Below, one piece after another: positions 39,601 through 52,257 of a DNA stretch of 64,000 nt (position 1 is the stretch's first letter; each line of letters begins with the position of its first letter). The notes beneath the pieces are model-generated. The model had not been told where the DNA came from. It worked only from the letters and a program-made list of their open reading frames with translations, and made no database searches. The stretch lies in contig BSDZ01000031.1 in assembly GCA_030268105.1 (NCBI GenBank), forward strand, positions 682,001 through 746,000. Reading direction: 5' to 3'. The position numbers and the translations under genes were made by a program. The stretch is from Volvox africanus. Its lineage: Eukaryota > Chlorophyta > Chlorophyceae > Chlamydomonadales > Volvocaceae.

Positions 39601-42600
39601 CAGGTTGCGGCCCAGCAGCTCAGCCGTGGCGATGTGCTCTTCCGTTCTGGTGATTCGGCCGACTGCGTGTACCTGCTGGTGGATGGCACCGTGGTGATGA
39701 TCGACCAGCCGCCCTACCACCACCACCACCATCACAGCCATGGAGGAGGGGGGCAGAAGAGGAGGTCCAGCGGCGGGATGGGGACGGGGGGAGACGCGCG
39801 CGAGGGTGAGCAAGACGTTGGGTTGGGGATCGCGGGTGTGATTGTGGGTATGGCGTGAATGGCTGGGTGGGGAGCGGCAGCGGATGGCGCGGGATGGCAG
39901 GGGGGAACGGCAAGAGGTGGAAGGGTCTGGGTGGAGGGTTAGGGTGAGTGAATGTGGAGTTGGCGGTGGGGAGTGGGAGGATGAAGCTGGGATTTGCTAA
40001 CCAGATGGTCACAAAAATGGCTCTTTAAGTATTTATAGTTATGGCTCTACTAAATATTTACAGTTTTTTACAATTATAAGAATGCCATCTGGAGTTTCAC
40101 CTGACGCGGCATACGGCACCGTGTCGAATGGGTAGCATGTTGGTGGTGGACCCCCGACTTTTCCCCTACCAAGATGCATGGATTTGTCAATGTCGCTGCG
40201 GGGATTTGCACGCGCGTATGTGTGCTCTGGGTTTTACCTTCCCTCCTACGTTTTTAATTCATGCATGCATCTGTGTATGTGCACGCGGACACACAGGACG
40301 ACCGGAGGATGTATTGCAGCGGTTCAACGCTTGGGAGTTGGTGGGGGATGAGCCAGTGCTGGCAGGGATACGCTGGCCATGCAGAGCCCAGGTGCGATGA
40401 CGTGATTGACGGGGAGGGGAGGGGAGGGGAGGGGAGGGGAGGGGAGGGGAGGGAACAGGGGGACGAGGGAACAGGGGGACAGGGGGACAGGGGGACAGGG
40501 GGAAGGGCGGACAGGGGGACAGGGGGAAGGGCGGACAGGGGGACAGGGGGACAGGGGGACAGGGGACAGCGGGCTTGATGTAACGGTCAGATGGCGGGTA
40601 ATAAGCGGCGCCCTGCGGCCGGGTATGTGCGCAACAATGTGTTACATAGGTCCATCGGATATCATGGAAGAGGTTCGCGGGCGGAAGAGGTTCCCGAGCC
40701 AGAGTATGTGTTTTGCCATACACAGGTGTCATCAAGCCGCGCCACCGTGCTAGTAGTCCCACGCCACCTCTTCCATGAAACCATCGCGCTGAACGTGCGG
40801 GCTTCGTTCAACAGAAAGGTGACGAAGCGCGATGCACGCCGATGCTGTGTTTCCGCGTGTGCCTGGTTTACGTGCCATACGTGTTAGATAATGTTCATTG
40901 ACTGTCTTGCTGGTTGCGGCTTGCCTCGCAATGCTGGAATCTGCCGTGTCCCTCCCCTTCTTCGTCATACCCTGCGCTGCGCATACCCGTGCTGTTGTAT
41001 CTCTGTTGTGTCCGCCTCCATGCAGCAAACGCCCAATCGGAAGACGACCATACACGGTCCATCCCGGACACGACCCGTACAAACCCCGGGATACGACACG
41101 TACCCGCAAATGATTCACTGTGCACGATCCCCCCCCTTCTGTGTTTTCCCTGCTACCCCCTCACCCTGACGCCCCAGATTGACTTCCTGGCACGCCTGCC
41201 CGTGTTCGGCAACATGCCGCGGCGGGTGGTGGAAAGGCTAACGCCCTTCTTTTATGAGATGGTGGGGCCCTGGGTGAAGAAGACATGTGGCAGGGAGGGG
41301 CCGGCGGGGCAGGGCTGGCTTGGGCACTGCTCACCTAGTTGACAGGCTGAGTAGGTCACGGTGCAGCAAGATCCAGAGCCATAGGGAGGAGAACAGAGCG
41401 GTGCTGACCTGAACCAGTGTGAGCGCAGATAGCGGCAGGACAGCCCCGAAACCACACGGCGAAACTGAGCTGAGCTGAGCTGAGCTGAGCTGAGGCCAGT
41501 CGATCAGTTTGGCGCGAGGTGTATGCTTTTCCTGCAACGGAGAGGGTCAACAGCAACGGCTGACACCTTCAGCTCCCTCCGTAATGATCCGTCCACGACC
41601 GCCAGCGATCTCAGCGTCCTCTCTGAGTTGGTCCGACACTGCGGGTTGCGTGCCCTCCGCTTCCCCTTTCAGGAACTGGGTCCCAAGGAGCTGCTGTGCC
41701 GACAAGGGGACCCGGCGGATTGCATGTGGGCGGTGGTCAACGGCAGGTGCGGACCAGGGCAGGGGCAGTGGAGGGCGCATCGGCCGAAGGCACACAGGGG
41801 TATCATGTATATAATGATATATAATTTATGTAAATATGACGTATGATGTATATAAACATGATCTATACTGTTCTGCTTTCATATTCTGTTTTCATCACGT
41901 TCTTTTGTTGTCACCCGTCCTATTTTCTCACACACGCTTCAGCTTTCCCCATTCCCGTCCATCCCCGTACGTTCCCGTACCTAACCTTTAGGTGCTATGT
42001 TGTGATTGACCCAAACTGGAGTCCAGCGGCCAATCGGCCCCCGGAGACTGACCCCAAGAAGACAACACAGGTACGCCGTGGTATGTGGTATGTGTGAGGG
42101 GGAGGAGTTGAAGGTTGAAAAAGAGGGGGAAAACGAAACCGACTCAGGGGTCGCAAAAAGGAACCCGCCGCCGTCTGCAAGCAGGTAGATAAACAAGCGA
42201 CCCATGGGTCACATAGAAATCGCAACGGCCGCGGAACAAGCTGCACTTACTACGCGCGTCGCGCTTACTGGCTTGCTTGCTCGAAAAGCTTGAGGTGGAG
42301 TAAGCCGAAAATGTATGTCGTACCTCATATGTATACACCGTGTGAATATTATATTCGGATGTATTGAAAGTTCATTCGTTTTCACAAGGTGATAAGCAGG
42401 ATGACAAGAAGCTACCAAGTTCTTACGAATTCTTTTACACATTCTTTTTACTAAATATATCACATTCTCATTTTTTCAGGTGGCTGCTGTCCAGTCCGGT
42501 CAGCTCTTCGGAGAGATGTGCGTCTTCGGCAACGTCCGCCATCGAACCGCGACCCTCAGATGCGCAACGGACGTCTTGTTCTACCGGCTTAAGCGTCTGC

Positions 42601-45600
42601 ACTTTCTCAGGGTTTGTCCGCCCGCGCAATTGGAGGTGCGAGTTGTGGGGGCTTCAGCAGTTTGGGGAGGGGAGGGGTGGTCGAGGGTGAGAATGAGGGT
42701 AAGGGTGCGGGTGCTGCCGGAAAAGGTCGGGGATTACGGAGGAAACGGACTGGGTATTGCGGATCCCCCACCCCTGGCCCTACGGCGGAAAGGACTTGAT
42801 TTGGTCGATTCCAATGCTGGTGGCTGCTGCAGCTGGTCTTTGACCTGCGGCTCCATTCATACGCCGGAGTGCATTACACCACTCCCAACGGCGGGATATA
42901 CGAGTTGCTATGTTATTCACGCAAGTCCCCCCAATTGTTGCCTGATCAGGAGCTTCGCGCTATCGCGGAGGCCAAGATGATGTTGCTTGTTCAAGCTCAA
43001 CGAGAGGAGCAGGGCGCAGCCGCCCGCATAAACCGGGTACTTCGTGGACACAGCCTGCGGGTAAGGGACTGCTTATGTGTGTGCGTATGTGCGTTGTACA
43101 TAATGTTCATGTGTACGTACGTACTGCTGAGTAAGGCCGCTCTAACGAAACGAAATAGCTTTCATTATGCAACACCTTCAATGTACAAATAATGCAGACA
43201 TCCATCGCGGCAGATTGGATATAGGCACCTCTCTCCCTCTCCCTCTCTCCTCTCCACAAACTGAATCCACAACCATGAGCATCAACATCTCTGCCCTTCT
43301 TATTCCTCTCCTTCCCTCGTCGTCATCGTCACCTTCTTGGAACCAAGGCACTGCACCCTAAGCACCGGGCCCAGTTACTTCGTGGCTCCGTGGACAGGTG
43401 CCCAGCCAGCCCCTCTGGGCGACTGCAGCCGCTGTCGCCAACAGCGAAGACGTCGCTGCACAGCCCAGCTGGCGGCGGTGCTACTTCTGCTGCCGAACTG
43501 GGTGCCATCCATTCCGGCGGCGGCAGCGGCACTGCTTCAGGCGAAGGCGACGTATGGTCCGATGTCGAGACTCCGAAACCACGCGACCAAAAGTCGTCAT
43601 CTGTACTGGACCTTGACGCCGACGTGTCACACTCGCCTTGGGCTACCATTAGCGTCGCTGCCGCTGAGTTCGTGCGGCCATCACAGCAGCGGGCCATGAC
43701 GCCGCAGATGCCGGCCGCGGTCGCCGCCGGCACGGGCCTAGGAGCTCGTTTAGAGACGGTCCTGTCGCACTTCTCGCACGTGGAGCTGGTGGATGGACTT
43801 GGCTATAGCGATGATGAGGATCATGGCAACAGCGGTGGCGGCGGCGGCGGCGCACGAGGAGCAGCTGGCGGCGGCGGCGGCGGCGGCGGGAGGGGAGTAA
43901 CGTCAGCGTCGGCGTCATCACATCGACTTCTCCCATCGGCGCCGACCGTCCCGGCGCCGACGACAGTGGCGGCGCTACCCTTCGGCTGGGGTTACACGTT
44001 TCTACGGCCGACCGAGTCTGGATCGGGAAACGGCGTGGCTGGGGGAAGGCCAAGCGAAGCAGGCGGGGGAGCAGGGGGAAGCGGCGGCGGATTAGAGGGA
44101 AGGTTGATATCGTCAAAAGCGCAGGTAGCTGTGCAGGTTTCTGGTGCCAAGTCATCGGTGGCAGCGCTGCCACTAGCGGCGACTCTGTCCGGGACGCCGA
44201 GAGTGTCAGAATCCGCGGTAACACTCGTGGCGGCCGGGGCTAGCTCTCTTCTGTCAGAGTCAAAAGGAAGCGCCCCTAGCCGCTTCCTTTCCTCAGCGGC
44301 CCCAATGCATTATCAAACATCAACTGGCGCCGGCGACGGTAACAGTAACTGCACTGGCGGTGCGAAAGCCGTCGGCGTGGGCAGCGGCGCCGCTGGCGGC
44401 GCTGCCAGTGCTCCGCTGTCGGTCCTCATTGCGTCCTCCGATGCCAGCGGCGACGGCCAGTCCCCCCTTGACGGCAAAGGAACTGACAACGCCGCGGGTG
44501 CGGGCAGTGACAGCGATAGCGGCGGCAGCGGCAGCGATACCAATGAGGCGCAGTACAGCTACCGCGGAGACGTCGACGCCGCCGACGCCGACGCCAGTGA
44601 TGCGACGCAACAGCTGCTGAAACATGTTCCGCTACAGCTGCTTCCGCTCGTTGACTGCTCCTGGAACTTTGGGCCCTGCAGCGTCCTAAACGTGTTGTAC
44701 GCACGCAGTAGCCATTCCGGCGCCGTGGCAGCTGCCGGCGGCGGTGGCGGGTTCGGCGGCAGCGGCATCGCCAGCAGCCGCATGCGGCCGTCGTTGCGCG
44801 GTGGTCCCATCGCAAATGCAAACGGTGGCTGGGATGGCCGGCGGACAGCAGGCGGCGATGGCGGTGCATCCCCTGACGCTGGCGCAGGTGGCGGCGATGG
44901 AATGGGTGCGTATACGTCTCCGGAGCCGGGATTGGTAAGTGTACCGCACCTGGTCATCGGCCGATGCAGCACTCCCGATACGCTGGGTCCATGGAGCGCC
45001 AGAGAAAGGGTGACGGAGGCAGCGGCCGCTGCGCCGCCGCTGCCGTTGCCGGCACCGATAGGACCGCCGAGGTCCGTCTCGCCCGGCGCCGGCGGTTCAT
45101 CAAGTGACCCGTCCAAGGCTAAAAGCGGATGTGCCTTCGGTGGCGGCTTTGGCAACGTGGCGGCAGCGGTTGCCGCCGCCGCCGCCGGAGGCGGCGTACG
45201 CGCCAGTAGCAGCACTGCCGGTAGCGGCCTGGCGCCGCTGCCGCCCGCGATTTCCACAGCTGGTGTGCGGGCCAGGGCCGTGCCGGAGCAGCAGCAGCAG
45301 CAGCCGTACAAGCAGTATGGCGGTACGAGGAGACGGTGCGGACCGCCTGGCCCTACCCTGGGCGGACCGCATTCATCGCTGTTCCGCATCATGCGTGCGC
45401 CGTCAGAGGTACGGTATTGTGTCGTACTGCGTTTGCAAACAGTTTGGAAGATTCCCAGCGCAGGCTATCGGATTGTACTTTTAGAAAAGATGGTTATAAT
45501 GACTAAGCAAGCTGCATGAAACGGCCTTGTATTGTACCACAACATCACATGCCGCACCTACGCCAGGAGAGCACGATAGAGCATAGCCACGGCGACTTAT

Positions 45601-47929
45601 TACTTGTTCTGAGCTTTAGCTTATCATGGTGCTTTTCGAAGGATGTTTTGTATGTATAGTGCGTCGTGCAATAGCGTCGTGCAATCGACATCTGACCCTG
45701 CTTTGCATGGTTTTGTGTTGTTGATGTCGTTGCCGCGACGTCCTAATGCTATATTCATCCGGTGCTGGTGCTGGCGGTGGCGGTGGCGGCGGCAATGGCG
45801 GCGGCGGCAATGACGTGTCCACGACGTAGCTTCCTGGAAGCAGGCGAGAGTCACATGCCGCCACAACATCGGCGCCGGCGCCGGCAACATCAGCGGCAAC
45901 GGCGGCGGCAACATCGGCGGCAACGGCGGCGGCAACGGCGGCGGTGGCGATTGGTGAGAGTTCACGGGGCGGGGGAACCCCCTCCTCTCGTCGCCCTCGG
46001 TTCAGCAATCATACCTCGAGTCCTGACGCCAGCAGCCCGCCATCTCAGTCAGCCTCCCCTGGACCGGGATCGCCACGTCGAACCAGTTCAGAGGGCTTGG
46101 GGGCCGCGGGAGCGCCCATGGGCCGACTTGGCAAAGTACCCTCGGGCACGGCAGCTGGCGCCGGTGCGGCGCCCATTGACGCTGCCGCAGCCAGCCAGTC
46201 GGCGTCAACGTCATCGGCAGCGGCGGCGACGGCAGCTGAAGCACCGCCAGTGGCGCCAGCGTCCCAGCGGTGCGGTGATAGCCGCGGCAGCAGTAACAGT
46301 GTCAGCGCCGTGGACGAGCATCCAGGAGGTGGGGGGGGACTGAGCCGGCGTGTTCGGCCACCACCACCGGTGCAGGTAGCGCCGCCTTACAGTCAAAATT
46401 CACCAGTGGTCGTAAAGCGAACCCAACAGCGACATCTAGATTTGACAACAACTTCAGGAGTGTCCAATGGTTTTGATTTGGTCAGTCCCTCAGCGGATGG
46501 AGGCGTCGCTGGACCCCGGGAAGCGGCGGCGCCGCAGGAAGATCAACCGTTGTCGTACAGCGACACTCAAAGCTGTGCTGCCTCAACACTCAGGGCAACC
46601 GCACCTGGCTCTGTGCCTAGCCCTCTCCCAGGTCGTCCTCCTGCTCCTCCTCCTGGACCTTTCTCCGCGCCCCCCACTGGCTCGGGCTCATTTAAGAAGC
46701 CGTTTGCACGCCATGGCTCCGCCGTATCGACTGCCAACGCCGTTGGGAGTCGTCAGAAAGACGAGGTGACGGCGCCGCCAGCAGAGGCCGAGGACAGTGT
46801 GCCGTCATGCACGTCATACGGGTCTCTGACGGGCGATGGCGTCGAGAGTGGCGACGGGGCCGGCGGCGGCGGCGGCGCGGACAAGGGCAAGGGTGGGACC
46901 ATTATAATAGATGATGATGATGATGATGGTGCACCGTCGAGCACATTTACGACCACTGACGGCGTGGCGGCGGCGTTGGTGGCCGTCACCGATGCGGCGG
47001 CCGGAGGTGATGCAGCCACGCCTGACGGCGCCATTGAAGGTGGTAATGAGGGGGGAAGCGGTTTTCCAGCGTCCGCCATATCCATTGCCGAGCCGCTTCG
47101 TAATGAGGAGTACGGGACGTCTGGGACCGTCTCTAGTTCAAAGCAGATTTCCTCGACTCGCAGTACTGCACCAGAGAGTCTTCGGCAGCATACGTATGGC
47201 GATGCATGGAACGCGCCGCCGCCGCCGCCAAATACATGGGCCGTAGTTCCGCTAACGGCGGCCAACGCCGCCGACACCTCGCCGCATGCATCCATCGGGC
47301 CCTTGTCGACGCCGTTCTTGCAGTACATGCGGGCGGCGGCGGTGGCAGCCGCCGTGGGGGTCCCCGCGTCACCATCCGCGCATGGCATCAGCGGCGGCGG
47401 CAGCGGCAGCGGCAACAACACGCATTTGCCCCAGCTTCGGACCAGCGGCATGGGTGGCGGCGGTGGCCCCTTGGGTCCTGCGAAACGCCGGTCAACGCAC
47501 CACAGCTCTGAAGCCACAGTGGCACAGTCCCTGGCCGCGCATCGGAATGTCTTGGCGGCGGCGGCGGCGGCGCTCTCTACTTTGTCGCCAGCCGTCGGCG
47601 GCGCCATGGCCTACGGCGCTGGCAGCGGTCCAAGCCCGACGGCCAACGCCTTGGCGTCGCTGCTGACGAAGGGCGGTTGTCGTACAAGCCTGCCGGCGAA
47701 TGTACGGCAGCCTAACGTCATTGTGAAAGGTGGCTTTGTGTATCGGGCAGCGACATGTAAACAGCGTCTTAGCGAGCTAGTCAACGGTGTGAGTGGAGCT
47801 GGCGGAGCTGGCAGCGGAATGGGAGGCCATGGCGCCAGTTCGGGTGGCGGCCTTGGTGCGGCGGCCGCGGCTGCAGCAGCAGCCGCTGCCGCTGGTGGCG
47901 GCGGCGGGTTCGGCGGCGGCGGCCATTAG
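36621..47929 (+). CDS. Protein with two cyclic-nucleotide-binding domains and a long low-complexity tail
   Basis: Firm exons, all in phase: 38046-38152, 39108-39191, 39604-39805, 40297-40391, 40726-40818, 41178-41261, 41508-41746, 41992-42070, 42480-42635, 42833-43060, 43375-45408, 45830-47929 (1832 residues from 38046 to TAG). The start at 36621 (first exon 36621-36668, MNSARGKEQPPAAMLE then GTGCGT) is likely, but the exons between it and 38046 are unresolved; coding-like stretches lie near 36910-36960, 37213-37360 and 37862-37980. Domain 1 has LSRGDVLFRSGDSADCVYLL, a His/Gly insert and a degenerate phosphate cassette. Domain 2 has LCRQGDPADCMWAVVNGR and FGEMCVFGNVRHRTATL, keeping the Glu and Arg that bind cNMP. 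About 1380 Gly/Ala/Ser/Pro-rich residues follow, with an Asp run near 46910-46930 and an Ala/Gly C-terminus. No kinase, channel or membrane segment is visible. A role as a cAMP/cGMP-responsive scaffold is inference. The 41508 acceptor was chosen mainly for phase. Confidence 0.75.
40411..40566. repeat. G-rich compound minisatellite
   Basis: GGGGA units (about nine) pass into about a dozen GGGGGACA-like octamers, with GGGGGAAGGGCGGACA variants, in the intron between the exons ending at 40391 and starting at 40726 of the cyclic-nucleotide-binding gene. The strand is almost free of pyrimidines except for the ACA spacers. Confidence 0.9.
41465..41494. repeat. TGAGC pentanucleotide repeat near a 3' splice site
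   Basis: Five to six tandem GAGCT/TGAGC units lie 15-45 bases upstream of the acceptor proposed at 41508. They occupy the place where a polypyrimidine tract is expected, so this acceptor is unusual and the exon boundary less certain. Confidence 0.7.
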
Positions 47930-48102
47930 CGCGAAGTGGAAGCATTCAGTGAGTTGAGAGAGTGATGAAGAGGAACGTGATGAGGGTTTGATGAAACATA
48001 TCTCAGATGAGTGGTCATGTTGGCGGATGTGTTACACGGCTGATTTCGGTAGAAGTAGGGGCACATTAGCTACATGGAGTCTATATATGTTAAACTCATT
48101 AG

Positions 48103-48107
48103 TGTAA
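48103..48107 (+). terminator. TGTAA polyadenylation signal
   Basis: TGTAA is the usual poly(A) signal of chlorophycean nuclear genes. This copy lies 174 bases after the TAG of the cyclic-nucleotide-binding gene, on the same strand, a plausible 3' UTR length. A pentamer match alone is weak evidence. Confidence 0.45.
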
Positions 48108-48947
48108 CTCGTAAGGCCCGGATGAGCCATGAGGCTCGAGGGGCTGCAAGGCTGAGAGAAACCCGTCTACAGGTTATGCGGGCATACGGCAGGTCTGTGC
48201 GGCGGAGGGGCCTGGAGGCAAGGCACGCAAGTCACACCGGAGGGCTTGTGGTTTGTAATAGGTTGGTGGTTTCCGGCGCAAGGTGTCAGGAAAGAGCTGT
48301 AGGGAGGTTTTGTGGACGGACGCGCCATACGGGGGGAGGGGTGTCGTACCCACTCACGTCCCAATAGGAAGATTATGTTGAGGCAGTACGGAGAGGTGTG
48401 TGTATGTGTTTGAGTGCTAAATATCGTGGTCGGTCGGGGCCCACGTCTATACACGGGGTTTATTCAGTACGTATTTGTGTACGCTGTGTGTTTTGTACTT
48501 TCCACATCGATAAACCACATTGATATTACCTTGATATTCCTCTCCCTCCGTCACCTCTCTCAGGATCTTAGGATCTCTACTTAGGATCGGTACTGTACCC
48601 CCAATGGTACGGCGCACACTTTTGGGTCCAAAATGTAATGTGTGGTCACAATAGTTGGGAGTTACAGCAGTTACCGCTGCGATTATGTTTTGGAACTGTC
48701 CCCCACATCTGCCCCCAGCCTGGCCCTCCCTGGACATGTATTGCTTTTCAGAATGGGGCTCCTGGGGACATGCGGATGGGGAGGCCGTATAGGGAAGTGA
48801 CTCTATGTGGGACATAGACAGTCGGAAGACTCCCCATGCCCTATACCCCACAAGTTAGAGCCTTTACTAGCAGTGTCCCCCTACTGCTGCGACGCGAAAT
48901 GACCCCACTGCTGCTGCCTTTGGAACATTTATTGGGTGAACACGACT

Positions 48948-49031
48948 ACCACCACCATCACCACCATCATCATCATCACCATCATCACCATTACCACCAT
49001 CATCATTATCATCATCATCATCATCATCATC
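48948..49031. repeat. CAT/CAC trinucleotide array
   Basis: About 27 CAC and CAT triplets in mixed order form a transcript-strand poly-His-like run in an open frame that starts near 48836. The surrounding sequence is not coding-like, so it is listed as a microsatellite. Confidence 0.85.
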
Positions 49032-51016
49032 GCTATGTGATGTCACAAATGACGCACAGGTGGCCGCCGACCTGTCCGATTCACCTTTGGCCGATTCATG
49101 AGAACTTAGCGCAGCTTAGAGCTTACGTGGTGAGCTGGCGGCCGTATGAAACCTTAGGGATCTATTAAAGATGTTGGTCAAGGGCTAGTTGGAGGCTATA
49201 TAGTGACTAGATGGGACAGGAGCCCCCTGGGGCGGACTATTGTTGTCACAAATCCTCTAGCCCATCGAGATGCTTTTGGGAAATACACTACACGCGAACA
49301 GCAGTGAAGCGGCGGCGTCTTACCCTGCCAATCCGGAGTTGCTTTGGGAGTGAGTGGAGTTGCTAGAACGGGCTAGAATGTCCAAACGTCTCCATTCGGT
49401 TTTGCTAGCAGACACTCGTTATTCGGCCTGTACTGCTGGCGGCGGCTTGCTTTCGCGCATGCATTTCCTGGGTATATGAGCGCACACGCTCGTTTGCGTC
49501 CAGGACTTATTACCGGACATTTGCCATTGTGAGGAGGGCATACGTGCTCGTTTCGTTTCGTGCAGGGCACCTCAGGCATAATTGTATGACCAGATTTGGG
49601 CGTGTGTTTACGAGGCCGTGCCATAAAGCTAGGTGCAAGTATGGTATGCATGTGAGTGCGTGACTATGTGCGTGTGCGGGTTCTGCATGGCCCTCGGCTG
49701 CAGCTCGGAATACACACCGTGCAATCAATTATACTCCAATCCCGACCCTAGGGGAGCCTGAGCATGACTGTCGTATAGCATCCATACTGCGACATGCTCA
49801 GATTTTCTTGGGGTCCTTTCTGACGTGCGGTTCGTGCAAATCGTTTGTAATGTAAAGAGAATATTCGCATTCTATTATCAGATTCTAGGCTTGAGGAGAG
49901 CTTGAGCACGACTGATAACAACCGAAACAACTATCATAAGCTCAGGCTTAAGAACTGTTTTTTTACTTAAGCACATAAACGGGAAACACTTTGTATTCAA
50001 GTTACTGAAACTTTATACCATTTCCTGTCAAGATTTAAGCATGAGGTTAACTGGTGGGCGGGCTGGTAATTCTTATGAGCATGCTGGAGCATGGTCATCG
50101 CTGGCTAGCCGGTTGCCCGGATATCTGGTGCCATGCGGCCCGTTGAGGCGCCCCGCCTTTGCCAAAGAGTAAATGCATCTGTAAGCCTAACCCAAGCACG
50201 CTCAGGCATTGCTCAAGACAGGGGGGCAGGTGTCGACCTCAATTCAGATCCGGATCCCACAACGCCCCCCAACCGCAGCGGCAAGGGCGGAACCCTGAGT
50301 CGCAGCAGTCAACCCATAAGCACGTATGCAACTTCTCAGATAGCACGACGGAGCCAGTAAGTTAAGTTGTCGATTGTCACGATAGAATGCGGCAAACTTG
50401 CTTAAGAGATACGACGTCAGGTATCGCGGTCTAAAAACTATCTAACATCATAACTATTTGCAGCATGGACAGGACGCTGTGAAGGCCGTGGGGGAGCACA
50501 GGCACCCATGAGAAAAACACATTCGTATTAACCCGCAGGCGCCGCTGGCATTTCTGAACAGGTCCTGTAGAGACGGGTCGCCTGTTTTCCCTCCCGAGTG
50601 CGCACTCCCTGATTATCATCCTTCGTGTTTAGGCAGCAGTAAGAACCAAGTACGATACGATATCGCAGATGACATCCTACGGTAACAAAGCGAGCCAATG
50701 AGCCCACGCCTCCGCTGCAGTCCGGTTCGCTGGTTAAAGTCACCCCACGGTCTCCTTGCTGATCCCTACAATCGCTACGCTTCACTTCGGGACTAACCAT
50801 TAGCTAGTACAGTTGCCCATGACTGCCCATGACTGTCTCCATGCTGCTGCGCTTAAAAGCACAAGTATACAAAGGCGCACACAAATTGATAACCAGTGAC
50901 CCGGACACATAGTTACCAACGCAGATTCACACTTCGATTGCCTGCCCTATCCACCCTCCATTACTATCCCCGCGTCAGATGAGGTATGGGGGCAGCACCA
51001 GCACTAACACCGATTA

Positions 51017-51050
<34 letters not shown>

Positions 51051-51349
51051 CGTGGTGGTAGCAGTGTCGGCTGTCGACATCCACGAGCCGACCCGCTTCT
51101 CTGCTCCCGGCGCCTAAGTTATCCACAACGCCGCTCCAGCCCTGCTGCCCCATCTCGGTCTAATGAGTGTCCAAGAGTTGGCCTCGTATGGCCCGATATT
51201 GATCTGGGTCGCACGACATAGGGGTCTTGGACATTCGAGGTCTATGGGGGGATTCTGTAGATAACCATTTCTCGATCCCCTCACTCCTACGTCAGTTTTT
51301 GGCTATACTAGCGCGCGCACACACACACGCACACACAGGCCGTGCCGCC

Positions 51350-52208
51350 TTAGTTCACGGGATTGCGGCCCTTACCCCTTATTGTGGGTCTTAATTTCTT
51401 CGCTTTGGGCCGGACGTTCTTCCCTTTCTCTGATGCAAGGTAACTCCCCGTGTACAGCTCCTTTTCCATCGCTGTCCCGCGACGCACACACACGATGTTG
51501 GACCAGCGGCGGATCTCATAGGCGTCCTTCCAACAGTTGCCCGACACTTTGGCTAGCACCGGCCCATCATAATAGCACGAGTAGCCAAGGTCGTCAAGGT
51601 AATCCACACACTGCTTCAGAGTGCTACCTGAGCGATTCCAAAGCCTGTGATACTCGAACGACAACAAACCAATGCGCTGGCTCGATAGCGACTCATACGC
51701 ACCCGCAAGCACCGCTGGATCAAAGCCCTCCGTGTCGATCTTGAGTAAGTCCAGGTACGCCAGCCCCCGAGACCGCATTTGGTCGTCCACAGTCGTGATC
51801 TTGACCTCCTGCATCTGCTGGTCTTTGTTAGCAAGACTGCAGACATTGCCGGTGCAATTAACCGGGAAGCGCACGATGCCCGAGGAGTTCGATACCGCTG
51901 CCTGGGTGATGTGGAAGTTGACTTTGGTGCCCTTGCCAGCTGGCGTGCTGGTGCTGTCTGGAGGTCCATACAGTGCATCTCTCGCCTGGGTCAGGCTAAA
52001 GACGTGTATCTCCGAGGGCTCAAAGCAAAACACATCTACGGTGGCTTGACCGCCAACAGTGCGGCTGGGCGGCTCTTGAAGACATTCGTTGCAGCCACCG
52101 CATGGCTTATCATACACGCCACGGGCCTCATGCAACTTATAAAACAGCTGCAGGTGGTTGCCGTAGCGCGGCGCCAGGTAATTCAAAGCAGTAGCAGAAA
52201 AGTAAGCC

Positions 52209-52257
<49 letters not shown>

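Larger units (their letters stand above)
47930..51349. other. Intergenic region between the cNMP-binding and FkbM genes
   Basis: Both flanking genes end here (convergent). Besides the TGTAA at 48103 and the CAT/CAC array at about 48948-49030, there is a TTGTTGATG repeat near 51017-51052 and a CA-rich tract near 51318-51337. Open frames are short and resemble no family. I see no RNA gene. Confidence 0.55.

Noticed and set aside
45409..45519. Read-through of the large cNMP-gene exon to a stop at 45519 as the gene end
   Set aside because: A GTACGG donor at 45409 joins in phase to an acceptor at 45830, followed by 699 more open codons of the same composition. The short ending may still exist as an intron-retention form.
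44559..47607. Two minus-strand frames of 277 and 284 residues
   Set aside because: They are shadows of the GC-rich low-complexity tail of the plus-strand cNMP-binding protein. Such trinucleotide-rich sequence leaves several frames open.
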